A DNA stretch of 13,228 nucleotides, from the NCBI GenBank assembly GCA_023229045.1, contig JALOAB010000039.1, positions 1 to 13,228 on the forward strand. Reading direction: 5' to 3'. The notes under the pieces were generated by a model, which worked only from the letters and a program-made list of their open reading frames with translations, had not been told where the DNA came from and did no database searches. This DNA comes from Fidelibacterota bacterium. GTDB lineage: Bacteria; Fidelibacterota; UBA2242. A program made the translations under genes and the position numbers. This document shows, one piece after another, positions 1 through 7,328 of this stretch (the first letter of the stretch is position 1; the number at the start of each line of letters is the position of its first letter).

Positions 1-809
1 ATAGATTCGATCACCTCAAGCCAATTGCCAACCGCTCTGCCCAGTGGCTGATTCATGTCGGTAATGACGGCCTTGACCTGGAGTCCGAAATATTCACCCA
101 CCCGTTTCAGTTGCCTGGCAAGCTGTTGACTCTGGTTATAATCCGCCAGGAAAGCCCCGTTGCCGGTTTTAACATCCAGCACCAGACCATCGATGCCTTC
201 GGCAATTTTCTTGCTGAGGATACTGCCACAGATCAGCGGGATCGATTTGACAGTGGCGGTCACATCGCGTAAGGCATACATTTTACGATCAGCCGGAACG
301 AGTTCCTTGGTCTGACCGCCCATCGCCAGGCCGTATTTCTCAACCAGGCGAATGAACTCCTGACTACTCAGGTTGACGTTGAAACCGGGAATGCTCTCCA
401 GTTTATCCAGCGTGCCGCCGGAATGCCCCAGACCGCGCCCGGAGATCATGGGAACGACGCAACCGGCGGCGGCGGCCAGAGGCGCCAGAATCAGACTGAC
501 CTTATCTCCCACTCCGCCGGTGCTGTGTTTATCGACTTTGAAATGCGGGATTTGACTCAGGTCGATCGTTTTGCCGGAAAGCAACATTGTATCCACCAAC
601 GCGATCGTCTCGGTATCGGTCATGCCCTGGAAATTCACCGCCATCAACCAGGCCGCCATCTGATAATCGGCGATTTTACCGCTGACATACGAGGCGATCA
701 GATATTGAATTTCCTCCATACTGTGTTCCAGACCGGCTTTTTTCTTCTCGATCAGGTCGACCGGAATAAAGTTCTTCGGTTTCTTGGTCGCTGGTTTTTT
801 GCTTGGCAT
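1..809 (-). CDS. deoA: Thymidine/pyrimidine-nucleoside phosphorylase (3' end cut by window edge)
   Basis: Cytosolic nucleoside phosphorylase of the thymidine phosphorylase/PyNP family, which splits pyrimidine (deoxy)nucleosides with phosphate into base and (deoxy)ribose-1-phosphate for salvage. The first 269 residues are visible; the family is usually about 430-445 long, so roughly the last 40% lies outside the window. Seen: KHSTGGVGDK (94-103), the family signature beginning SGRGLGH at 123, YALRDVTATV (178-187), the SILSKK segment (196-201), DVKTGNGAF (212-220) and DMNQPLGRAVGN (251-262). By alignment from memory to E. coli DeoA the catalytic His, Arg, Ser and Lys are His95, Arg181, Ser196 and Lys200, each ten positions later, so this protein has a Lys-rich N-terminal extension of about ten residues. 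One signature position is Ser130 where the family normally has Thr. The ATG follows GGAGAG by five bases and overlaps the permease stop codon (TAATG), suggesting translational coupling. Thymidine-only versus broad pyrimidine specificity cannot be decided here, so the symbol is provisional. Confidence 0.95.
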   Translation of the reverse strand, partial: MPSKKPATKKPKNFIPVDLIEKKKAGLEHSMEEIQYLIASYVSGKIADYQMAAWLMAVNFQGMTDTETIALVDTMLLSGKTIDLSQIPHFKVDKHSTGGVGDKVSLILAPLAAAAGCVVPMISGRGLGHSGGTLDKLESIPGFNVNLSSQEFIRLVEKYGLAMGGQTKELVPADRKMYALRDVTATVKSIPLICGSILSKKIAEGIDGLVLDVKTGNGAFLADYNQSQQLARQLKRVGEYFGLQVKAVITDMNQPLGRAVGNWLEVIES

Positions 810-2284
810 TATTGCTCTCCGCGGTTGGATTTTGATTGGGGGCGAGTTTTAATCTTATGATTCAGGCGACGCCAGAGGTACGGCAGGTGTGAAAAATTAA
901 TCACACGCTGTTCGGTGGAAGTATAATAGATCAGGTATACCCCGATAATAAACAGGATCAGGTTAGGAGTCCACATCGCCCAGAAAGGAGTGATAATGGC
1001 CGCATCGGCTAACTCCTCTCCGCCAATCAGGAACACATAGTACAGGAGAAAGAATAAAATACTCAGAACCGCGGCTACAGTCATACCGCCGCGGCGGGTT
1101 ACGACACCCAACGGCGCCCCCATCAGCATAAAAACTATACAGGCAAACGGAATAGAGTATTTTTTCTGAATTTCCACATTGTATTTGGCGATTTGCTTCT
1201 TATAGTTAAGAGCCAGACTGGTTTCGCCCCGAATACGGTTCAAGAACGTGTTAAGTTTCTGGTTTTTACGATTGGCTTCGCCCTCAGCTAAGTTTTGCAG
1301 GTTTTTGGCCTGAATTGCCTTGACGATATTTTCGAGTTTTTTCAGATCCGGAGTTAAGGTAGAGTCGCCTAGCTCCTTGCGGGCTAAATTGTTTATTTTC
1401 TCCGTAATCCTTTTATATTCTGTTGTGTAGCGCTGAACTTCGGCGCGCATCATTTTTATCGTCATCTCACGGTCACCGCGCCGGGCGCTTTCACGCCGCT
1501 CAAGCATCAGATTCTCGACCGGAATAGCAATGCGATGGCGTTCAAAATCGATTCGCCGATAATCGGATAATCCTTTCAGATCGATCTCATGACTCTGACC
1601 GGAATAAAGCGTAAAGAGAATGGTATTACCCTCGACGACAATGAAGCCGCTATCAGCGTAGATGGTGGTCTGAATGTCCTGAGCGTCTTTATTGTAGATC
1701 GTGATCTTGTGCAGACTCTCGCCAACCTTTTCCTTGACGTAAATAGAATACTCGGGAATATCATCGACGAAGTAGCCCGGTTCGATGTTCAGATCGGGTC
1801 TTTTGCGATAAATATCACCGGCCAGGAGGCGCGCGCGATGGTTGAAATCGGGCAAGATACCGTCATGAAAATACAACATCACCAGCGATACTACCAGGCC
1901 GAAAACGACGCCCGGAACGAGAATAGTCGTGAAACTGATGCCGCTGGAACGCATCGCAGTTATTTCATTGTCTTCTGCCAGACGCCCGTAAGCCATCAGC
2001 GCGGCTACCAGGACCGCCATCGGAACGGACATCGCCACAATCCAGGCCAGATTCAGGTAAAGAAATTCCAATATGACACTGATCGCCAAGCCTTTACCGA
2101 GCAGACGGTCGACCGACTTGATCAGAAAATTCGCCAGCAGGATAAACGTCACCACGCCGATTGCGAACAGAAACGGAAAAAGCAGTTCGCGGTAAATATA
2201 ACGCGCCCCGAGCCAGCCGGTGGAAAACCAGCCCCATTTACCTAATTTCTTGAAAATAGAAATTTTCACGGCGTTAATATACAT
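809..2284 (-). CDS. LptF/LptG-family (YjgP/YjgQ) lipopolysaccharide export permease
   Basis: Inner-membrane permease of the LptF/LptG family; in the LptB2FG ABC transporter such subunits extract lipopolysaccharide and pass it to the periplasmic bridge. Seen in 491 residues: three hydrophobic helices at about 34-57, 72-98 and 117-138, a soluble beta-rich region 140-260 (the periplasmic jellyroll of the family), a long charged helical stretch 270-370, and three C-terminal helices at about 378-397, 401-421 and 436-455. Family-like segments are AEDNEITAMRSSGIS (103-117) after helix 2 and the GAPLGVVTRRGG stretch (389-400). The protein is longer than the usual 360-400 residues mainly because of the charged helical insert. 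I chose the ATG; an in-frame GTG seven codons upstream (2305) is possible, and neither has a good Shine-Dalgarno. Which of LptF or LptG it is cannot be told without the partner gene. It lies divergent from the next rightward gene and overlaps the phosphorylase downstream. Confidence 0.9.
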   Translation of the reverse strand: MYINAVKISIFKKLGKWGWFSTGWLGARYIYRELLFPFLFAIGVVTFILLANFLIKSVDRLLGKGLAISVILEFLYLNLAWIVAMSVPMAVLVAALMAYGRLAEDNEITAMRSSGISFTTILVPGVVFGLVVSLVMLYFHDGILPDFNHRARLLAGDIYRKRPDLNIEPGYFVDDIPEYSIYVKEKVGESLHKITIYNKDAQDIQTTIYADSGFIVVEGNTILFTLYSGQSHEIDLKGLSDYRRIDFERHRIAIPVENLMLERRESARRGDREMTIKMMRAEVQRYTTEYKRITEKINNLARKELGDSTLTPDLKKLENIVKAIQAKNLQNLAEGEANRKNQKLNTFLNRIRGETSLALNYKKQIAKYNVEIQKKYSIPFACIVFMLMGAPLGVVTRRGGMTVAAVLSILFFLLYYVFLIGGEELADAAIITPFWAMWTPNLILFIIGVYLIYYTSTEQRVINFSHLPYLWRRLNHKIKTRPQSKSNRGEQ

Positions 2285-2413
2285 AACCTGCCCGTTTTTT
2301 AACACAGATAATTGACGGGAGTGACACCGGTTCGGCTGGATTCAATTTCAGGTCTGAAAGAACAGTATTATGTTCCCGGAATCACTGCGCCGCGAAAATA
2401 GTGAATATTTCTG

Positions 2414-2442
2414 TTGAATCTCATTCTTCCACTGCTTAAACT
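2414..2442 (+). promoter_or_regulatory. Possible sigma-70-like promoter for the propeller protein
   Basis: TTGAAT (2414-2419), a 17-base spacer and TAAACT (2437-2442) lie in the divergent spacer, about 40 bases before the ATG at 2484. Each box matches the consensus at four of six positions, so this is only a candidate. The spacer must also hold a leftward promoter for the permease, but I could not identify one convincingly. Confidence 0.3.
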
Positions 2443-2483
2443 TTTTCAAGTTGAATAACCGTTCATTACAGCGAGAAAAAGGC

Positions 2484-4217
2484 ATGAAAACTGGAAAACT
2501 ATATCTCTTGGGCTTGCTGGCATTGCTAAGTCTGACTTGCGAGCGACGTCAGACCGGACAGGAGCCCGTATTAATATTTCAAAATCCAGCTGTAGTCGTT
2601 GAAAACCTGATCGCTAACAATCTGATCCTGCCGCACTTTGTACCCGGCGGACAGGAAATCGTGTTCAGTGGACGCCTGGAGGGCGATCTCTGGGATGCGA
2701 TTTACCAGGTGCCGGTTGTCGGCGGAATGCCGCAGAAAATCTATGGAATCAACGACGATTTGCTGTATCCCTCCTTCTCACCTGATCAACGCCAGGTTAT
2801 TTTCAGCCGGGGGCTTGCCCGCCAGATCCACCTTTTGAATATTGTCACCAAAGATGTTACACCTCTGCCGATTTTTGGCAATTATCCATCAATTCTGCCG
2901 GACGGCAATACGATCCTGTATGTCGGAGTCCTCGACGCCAATGTCAGATTATACGATTTAAGAGAAGGTCAACAGCGCACTTTGACGAGCAGTCATCTGG
3001 CAGTCAATTTCTTCCCGATGATGACCCGCGATCGCAGTGGAGTGATCTGGTATGAAAACAGAACACAGGAGCAGGTGCGCGTCAATCAGACTGACTTTGA
3101 AGCGCTTGATATTGACGTTCTGCAAATATTCCGGGAGCCACTTCTGGGTTGGACCGTCTCGCCCAGCGGCGAATGGGCTATCGCCAGCCGCCCGAACGGC
3201 CAACCTTTCGGATTCAAAATAAAAGATACAACACGGGCGACGATCGCCATCCAGCCTGACGATCCGCTTGCAAAGGTCAAACACCTGGCCTATTCAGTTG
3301 ACTGGTCACCGACCGGTCGCCAGGTGGCTTATATCGGTCATAAGGTGCCCCAATTTTCATACGACAATCCCTTTACCCACCTGGACACCTATCGCGGTGA
3401 TCTGGTGGTTGCCGATTTAAGGTGGGAAAACATCGGTGACGCCGAAGTATTGCAATCGCCGCCACTCAATGCCCAACCGATTTTCCAATATAAGGAACAA
3501 GCGGCGCCGAGCGAGCCGCGTTTCGTACCGGCTGAAATCAATAATCCGCCTGTGATAATTAGCACTCCCCTCGAAACCGTGTGGCAGGGCGAGCTGTACT
3601 TCTATCGCGTCCAGGCAGTCGAGATAGACTTGTTTGACGAACTGTATTTTACGCTCGTTTCCGGACCGACCAATGCCGAAATACTGTCGCGTACAGGTGT
3701 TTTAGCCTGGTTGCCGGCTGATACCGGTCTGTTTGAATTCACAGTTACGGTAGAAGATTCACGTACCGGAATGGATTCGCAGACTTTCTACGTGAATGTA
3801 CTGCCGGAAATAAAGTGGGATCAGGTTTCCTATCAATCCGGTCCAGTCGATAAAAAAACCAGCGATTTCGCCGCCGGTCTGCGTTTTCTGGATACGGATG
3901 GCGACGGTTTTCTGACCCCCGGCGAAGAGGCCGCTTTGCAGATTGATCTGAAACCTCTGCGCGATGAACCACTCGATAGCCTGCGCCTGCAACTAATTTA
4001 CTCGGCTACAATTGACGAAATCGAATTCGACAACGAAGTAATTTTCAGAGATTGTCAACACGCTCGCTGGAACCGTCAGGTGATTCCAATCAAAGGTCTA
4101 CCGAAATTGCAAAACCGACGCATTCTGATCCGCGGCATTCTGGAGACAAAATACGGGATTCAGATGCTTCCCGCCAACCTTATTATCAATGGAAAAAATC
4201 CGGAGAAAAATCAATAA
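2484..4217 (+). CDS. Secreted TolB-like beta-propeller protein with Ig-like domain and EF-hand-like loop
   Basis: Predicted exported protein of 577 residues, function unknown. Residues 1-18 form a signal peptide; Cys19 follows the hydrophobic core, suggesting a lipoprotein, although the preceding S-L-T is a poor lipobox. Residues 45-330 carry repeated TolB/PD40-type propeller blades, with strands such as YPSFSPDQRQVIFSR (95-109) and VDWSPTGRQVAYIG (272-285). Residues 353-441 look like a putative Ig domain (He_PIG/cadherin-like): NNPPVI opening, GVLAWLPADTGLFEFTVTVE (405-424) and QTFYVNV near its end. Residues 470-481 form a complete 12-residue EF-hand-type calcium loop (DTDGDGFLTPGE). The C-terminal 95 residues are unassigned and beta-rich. 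I chose ATG 2484 because a purine-rich GCGAGAAAAAGG precedes it and it begins the signal peptide; an upstream TTG (2451) would place eleven polar residues ahead of it. A role in binding surface or periplasmic ligands is inference only. Confidence 0.85.
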   Translation: MKTGKLYLLGLLALLSLTCERRQTGQEPVLIFQNPAVVVENLIANNLILPHFVPGGQEIVFSGRLEGDLWDAIYQVPVVGGMPQKIYGINDDLLYPSFSPDQRQVIFSRGLARQIHLLNIVTKDVTPLPIFGNYPSILPDGNTILYVGVLDANVRLYDLREGQQRTLTSSHLAVNFFPMMTRDRSGVIWYENRTQEQVRVNQTDFEALDIDVLQIFREPLLGWTVSPSGEWAIASRPNGQPFGFKIKDTTRATIAIQPDDPLAKVKHLAYSVDWSPTGRQVAYIGHKVPQFSYDNPFTHLDTYRGDLVVADLRWENIGDAEVLQSPPLNAQPIFQYKEQAAPSEPRFVPAEINNPPVIISTPLETVWQGELYFYRVQAVEIDLFDELYFTLVSGPTNAEILSRTGVLAWLPADTGLFEFTVTVEDSRTGMDSQTFYVNVLPEIKWDQVSYQSGPVDKKTSDFAAGLRFLDTDGDGFLTPGEEAALQIDLKPLRDEPLDSLRLQLIYSATIDEIEFDNEVIFRDCQHARWNRQVIPIKGLPKLQNRRILIRGILETKYGIQMLPANLIINGKNPEKNQ

Positions 4218-4363
4218 GTACTCTAAAAGGAACTTTTTCCCGTCTGAGTGAGTGCAATTTAACCTATTATAAAGTTCATTTGTCAAACACTATGCTTTTT
4301 ATCATTGAAACCGAGGATAAATCAAACAGGCTTAAGTGACTATGAAGCCTACAAGCAAAAATA

Positions 4364-4372
4364 AAGGAAGGG
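4364..4372 (+). promoter_or_regulatory. Strong ribosome binding site fixing the start at 4375
   Basis: AAAGGAAGG sits just ahead of ATG 4375. It selects this ATG over the in-frame GTG at 4336 and ATG at 4342, which have no comparable site and would put a hydrophilic stretch before the lipoprotein signal. Confidence 0.7.
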
Positions 4373-4374
4373 AT

Positions 4375-5487
4375 ATGAAAGCGAACTCATTAACTCCAAT
4401 TTTTTTAATGACAGCCGCCCTCTTCATTTCCGGTTGCTATACTCAGTTTTCGGCTCCGATCGCCCGTGAAGAATCTTATAAGCAATTAGCGCCCGATACC
4501 ACTTATCAGGAAGAACAAATTTACGAGAATTATACCTTCGATTCATCTGATCTGAATGATTATCGTCTCGGTTACCATGACGGCTACTGGGACTCAATGA
4601 ACAGTAATCTCTGGTGGGGCTATAACGCTTATTCGCCTTTCTATCACAGCTATCGCTATCATTCGCCGTATCTGGGATATTATGATCCGTGGTACTACGA
4701 CCCTTTTTACGACTGGGGCTTTTATGGTTCTTTCTCTTATTATGGCGGATATAATCCTCATCATTGGTATTCTCCTTATTACAGTTACTATGGTTACTAT
4801 GGTGGTTATCATCATCGACCTCGTTGGTACGGAGATTGGTATCATTACGGAGCTGGAAAAACCTACGTTGAAGGCCGGGATCAATTAAAACCGGAATATA
4901 TACCAAAGACAACCGTCAGCGGCAGTCGCGGCTCTTCCGGAAGTGCTGATTTTCAAACCGGCGCTTCCTACCTGCCGACTGTGACCAGCGCTATCACAAA
5001 AACTACCACAACCGGCAAAACCACCACTGTAATTGTAAACGACGCGGCACCCGCCAAAGCCCGTCTATCGGCCGGGAACACGCGAACCAGTACCACTCCA
5101 AAAGACGAATCTATCGTTGGTTTCCAGACCAAGCTGGTACCGACCGCATCGACCAGAACCACCGTCATCAAAGCTACAACCAGATCGCAAAGTACCACTA
5201 AATCTCCCGCCGCCCAGAGATCATCTGCAACGCGTGCAGTTAATAGGAAATCGACCCCCAGTTCGAGCTCGGTATCCTCCAGCAGTACGCCTTCCTCATC
5301 TTCCAGCAGTAGCGGTTCATCTTACAAACCATCCAGTTCATCCAGTAGCACCAAAAGTTCGGCATCCAGCAGCTCTTCCTCCAGTAGTTCGTCTTCCAGT
5401 AGTAAATCATCTTCGAGTTCTTCCTCCGGTTCCAGTCGTTCTTCCGCCCCCAAAGCCTCCGGCGGATCATCTAAAAATAATCGCTAG
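4375..5487 (+). CDS. Lipoprotein with Tyr-rich domain and poly-Ser tail
   Basis: Unrecognised 370-residue predicted lipoprotein. Residues 1-20 are a signal peptide ending in a good lipobox, ISG before Cys21. Residues 22-60 are acidic and Tyr-containing. Residues 61-160 are dominated by Tyr, with Trp, Phe, His, Gly, Ser and Pro and many YY, YYG and HH steps. Residues 161-290 are rich in Thr, Lys, Arg and Ala. From about 295 to 358 the chain is almost all Ser, with isolated Thr, Pro, Lys, Gly and Tyr, and it ends in a short basic tail. The Ser run uses all six Ser codons mixed together, so it is not a simple short-unit DNA expansion. A disordered, adhesive, glycosylated or crosslinked surface polymer are possible roles, all inferred. 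The outer-membrane-like protein starts 11 bases after its stop, so the two are probably co-transcribed. The 157-base spacer upstream shows no convincing promoter, only a -10-like TATTAT at 4265. Confidence 0.85.
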   Translation: MKANSLTPIFLMTAALFISGCYTQFSAPIAREESYKQLAPDTTYQEEQIYENYTFDSSDLNDYRLGYHDGYWDSMNSNLWWGYNAYSPFYHSYRYHSPYLGYYDPWYYDPFYDWGFYGSFSYYGGYNPHHWYSPYYSYYGYYGGYHHRPRWYGDWYHYGAGKTYVEGRDQLKPEYIPKTTVSGSRGSSGSADFQTGASYLPTVTSAITKTTTTGKTTTVIVNDAAPAKARLSAGNTRTSTTPKDESIVGFQTKLVPTASTRTTVIKATTRSQSTTKSPAAQRSSATRAVNRKSTPSSSSVSSSSTPSSSSSSSGSSYKPSSSSSSTKSSASSSSSSSSSSSSSKSSSSSSSGSSRSSAPKASGGSSKNNR

Positions 5488-5498
5488 CAGGAGTTGAT

Positions 5499-6827
5499 AT
5501 GCACACTTTCCGTAAGTATTCCATCGTTCTGATGATCCTGATAATTACCTGGCCTTTTTCCGGCTTTGCTCAGCAGTTCTATGAAGTCATGAGCAGTGAA
5601 GCTCTGCGGCCTTTTTGGAGCATTTACGGTTTCGGGAGTTCCTCATTCACTCTGATGAATAATTCACGGTTAGCCACTGATATTTCCTCCACCCAATCCA
5701 ATCCGGCTTTTTTGACAAATATCAAAAGGCCTAAAGCCAGTTTCTCCGGCCTGAGTATTTCGCCAAAAAATCTGACGACTCTTGCGGACGTCGCAAAAGA
5801 ATATTCGGTTGCGACCACCGCTTACCAGATCGATTATATCGGATTCGCATATCCCATCCCGGTGTACCAGGGCAGTTTTGTTCTGGCGGCATCTTATATG
5901 CCGGCCAATTTTTTACATTCCTCATCTTATAGTAAAGGAATTACCGGAGCGACTTTTTACGACAACGATGATAATGCACACGTCCTTGACACCGATCTGG
6001 AATACGATACCCGCGAGACCGGCTCTGTTAACATTCTGCGATTTGCCGGGGCGACTGAATTCATAAAAAATTTCAATTTGGGATTGTCATTCAACATATA
6101 CAGCGGCGAACGAAATTATCAGTCAACTGAAATCGGAATCGACACCTATGATCACCAGGACTACAACTCGCTGGTTTATACTGAAAACATTAAGCCGAGT
6201 TACAGTGGATTCAATCTGGATTTCGGATTAGTTTACCAATCGGAAAATTATAAATTTGGCTTGCGGCTCTCTACCCCAATCAACCTTAAGGTTCACGAAG
6301 TCAGCGAATTGACCTACGATTATATCTATACCGATGTTGATACTTTATATTATAGTGACTACGATTTAAAATATAAGACCTGCTATCCGTTGGAAATTGC
6401 CCCTAATTTCGCGATAAAGATCGGGAAGATTTCACTGGGCATGGATTTCATCTTCCATAGCTGGCAGAAAATCGAAGTCGATCTACTCGAAGAATGGAAA
6501 GAGGTCAATCGCGACCTCTACTGGCACCTGCGCAATACGACCGACATCGGGGCATCCGTAGCGATTCCATTCGGCAATTCAATTTCAACCCGCCTGGCTT
6601 ATCGACTGATTCCAACACCCTTTGCCGAGCTGGAAGGCACTGATGAAGAATATTATCAGCTCTTCGGGGCTGGTGTCGAAACGATCCTGAATAAGTCCAT
6701 TATTGTCGGTTGCAGTTACCAGCGTGGTTTCGGCAATCAGTCCGGATTCTATCGCTTTTTCGGAACGCCTGTCTCGCAGAAACATTCAGAAGACCGTCTG
6801 TCGTTTTCGGTAGCGGTGCTTTTCTAA
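5499..6827 (+). CDS. Outer-membrane beta-barrel protein, FadL/PorV-like
   Basis: Predicted outer-membrane barrel of 442 residues. Residues 1-24 are a signal peptide with likely cleavage after GFA, before QQF. The mature protein shows alternating hydrophobic/polar strands ending in aromatics throughout, a TQSNPAFL segment (65-72) like the NPA-containing N-terminal region of FadL/OmpP1-type and PorV-type proteins, and a C-terminal strand ending FSVAVLF, with the terminal Phe expected for outer-membrane assembly. Loops are acidic and Tyr-rich, for example around 285-310. ATG 5499 has AGGAG (5489-5493) five bases upstream. It follows the Tyr/Ser-rich lipoprotein by 11 bases, so the two products may act together at the outer membrane; the substrate, if it is a transporter, is unknown. 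A hydrophobic-compound channel (FadL-like) or a secretion-associated barrel (PorV-like) are both possible. Confidence 0.8.
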   Translation: MHTFRKYSIVLMILIITWPFSGFAQQFYEVMSSEALRPFWSIYGFGSSSFTLMNNSRLATDISSTQSNPAFLTNIKRPKASFSGLSISPKNLTTLADVAKEYSVATTAYQIDYIGFAYPIPVYQGSFVLAASYMPANFLHSSSYSKGITGATFYDNDDNAHVLDTDLEYDTRETGSVNILRFAGATEFIKNFNLGLSFNIYSGERNYQSTEIGIDTYDHQDYNSLVYTENIKPSYSGFNLDFGLVYQSENYKFGLRLSTPINLKVHEVSELTYDYIYTDVDTLYYSDYDLKYKTCYPLEIAPNFAIKIGKISLGMDFIFHSWQKIEVDLLEEWKEVNRDLYWHLRNTTDIGASVAIPFGNSISTRLAYRLIPTPFAELEGTDEEYYQLFGAGVETILNKSIIVGCSYQRGFGNQSGFYRFFGTPVSQKHSEDRLSFSVAVLF

Positions 6828-6830
6828 ATG

Positions 6831-6860
6831 TTGATCATCTGTCCTCATTTATTCTATAGA
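6831..6860 (+). promoter_or_regulatory. Weak promoter candidate abutting the start at 6868
   Basis: TTGATC (6831-6836), an 18-base spacer and TATAGA (6855-6860) each match the sigma-70 consensus at four of six positions. A start seven bases after the -10 would fall at about 6867, one base before the ATG, and no Shine-Dalgarno lies upstream. It may be chance, since the gap to the previous gene is only 40 bases. Confidence 0.25.
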
Positions 6861-6867
6861 AAATAAT

Positions 6868-7266
6868 ATGAAATATTTTCGTTATTTTCTTTCGATCGTC
6901 AGCCTTATCGGATTGATCCAATTGGCGGCGGCTCGTGAAACACCCAAAATTTACCATATTCCGTCAGAATCCTTAAACCAGAACAATCCGGCGGAAATTA
7001 CCTGTGTAGTAGCGCCGGGCGATTGCCGTCTTAAAGCCGTTAAGATTTTCGTGCGTAACGATCCGGCGGCATTATACAAGGAATTTGCCATGCTATACCG
7101 CGACGGCATCTGGTATTTGCCCCTGATTCCAGAAATGATGCGCGGAAATAACTTGTATTACTTCATTACCGCTGAGTTCGATGACTTTACCGGGATTGCT
7201 TTCCCGTCTGAAAAGCCAGCCGAAAAACCGCTCAAAGTTCGACTTATCCGGTCTCAAAAGAAATAA
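6868..7266 (+). CDS. Small secreted protein with Ig-like fold features, function unknown
   Basis: Unrecognised 132-residue protein. Residues 1-22 are a signal peptide (hydrophobic core 7-21, likely cleavage near LAAA/RET). The mature part looks like one all-beta domain: residues 43-63 give two strands around Cys46 and Cys53, which could form a disulfide; the DGIWYLPLIP segment (79-88) and LYYFITAEFDDFTG (96-109) resemble the strands of Ig/FnIII-like ligand domains in secreted proteins of related bacteria. It ends in a basic tail. There is no clear Shine-Dalgarno. It sits 40 bases after the barrel gene and 62 bases before the NfeD-type gene, in the same direction. A periplasmic accessory role is inference; the assignment rests on the signal peptide, a clean frame and placement. 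Confidence 0.65.
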   Translation: MKYFRYFLSIVSLIGLIQLAAARETPKIYHIPSESLNQNNPAEITCVVAPGDCRLKAVKIFVRNDPAALYKEFAMLYRDGIWYLPLIPEMMRGNNLYYFITAEFDDFTGIAFPSEKPAEKPLKVRLIRSQKK

Positions 7267-7289
7267 GTCCGACCGCCTCTAAAAAACAT

Positions 7290-7318
7290 TTGAGATTCAC
7301 GTCCTTGCGGATTATATT
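7290..7318 (+). promoter_or_regulatory. Strong sigma-70-like promoter for nfeD-slipin
   Basis: TTGAGA (7290-7295), an exact 17-base spacer and TATATT (7313-7318) each match the consensus at five of six positions. The predicted start of transcription is about 7325-7326, only three or four bases before the ATG at 7329. This is the best promoter match in the window and would let the pair be expressed apart from the upstream genes. Confidence 0.6.
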
Positions 7319-7328
7319 CTATTCGATT

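Noticed and set aside
373..860. Rightward open frames opposite the phosphorylase gene
   Set aside because: Shadows of a well-conserved enzyme on the other strand.
1589..2245. Long rightward open frame opposite the permease gene
   Set aside because: Antisense shadow of a clearly assigned membrane protein; its translation is polar and featureless.
4223..4240. Short AAAAG/CTTTT hairpin after the propeller gene as a terminator
   Set aside because: Only five A/T-heavy pairs around a three-base loop, with no following U-tract.
4052..4339. Rightward open frame across the end of the propeller gene and the following spacer
   Set aside because: Mostly an out-of-frame reading of the propeller gene, with no recognisable domain or start signal.
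4424..4912. Leftward open frame opposite the Tyr-rich block
   Set aside because: An artefact of repeated TAT/TAC codons read backwards; no start signal and no domain.
5255..5440. Possible tandem DNA repeat or CRISPR-like array in the poly-Ser region
   Set aside because: There is no fixed repeat unit or spacer; Ser codons are mixed and the frame is maintained, so it is coding low complexity.
5117..5497. Proline-rich open frame overlapping the Ser-rich tail of the lipoprotein
   Set aside because: It is the shifted reading of Ser/Thr-rich codons, has no ribosome binding site, and overlaps a gene with a clear lipobox and start.
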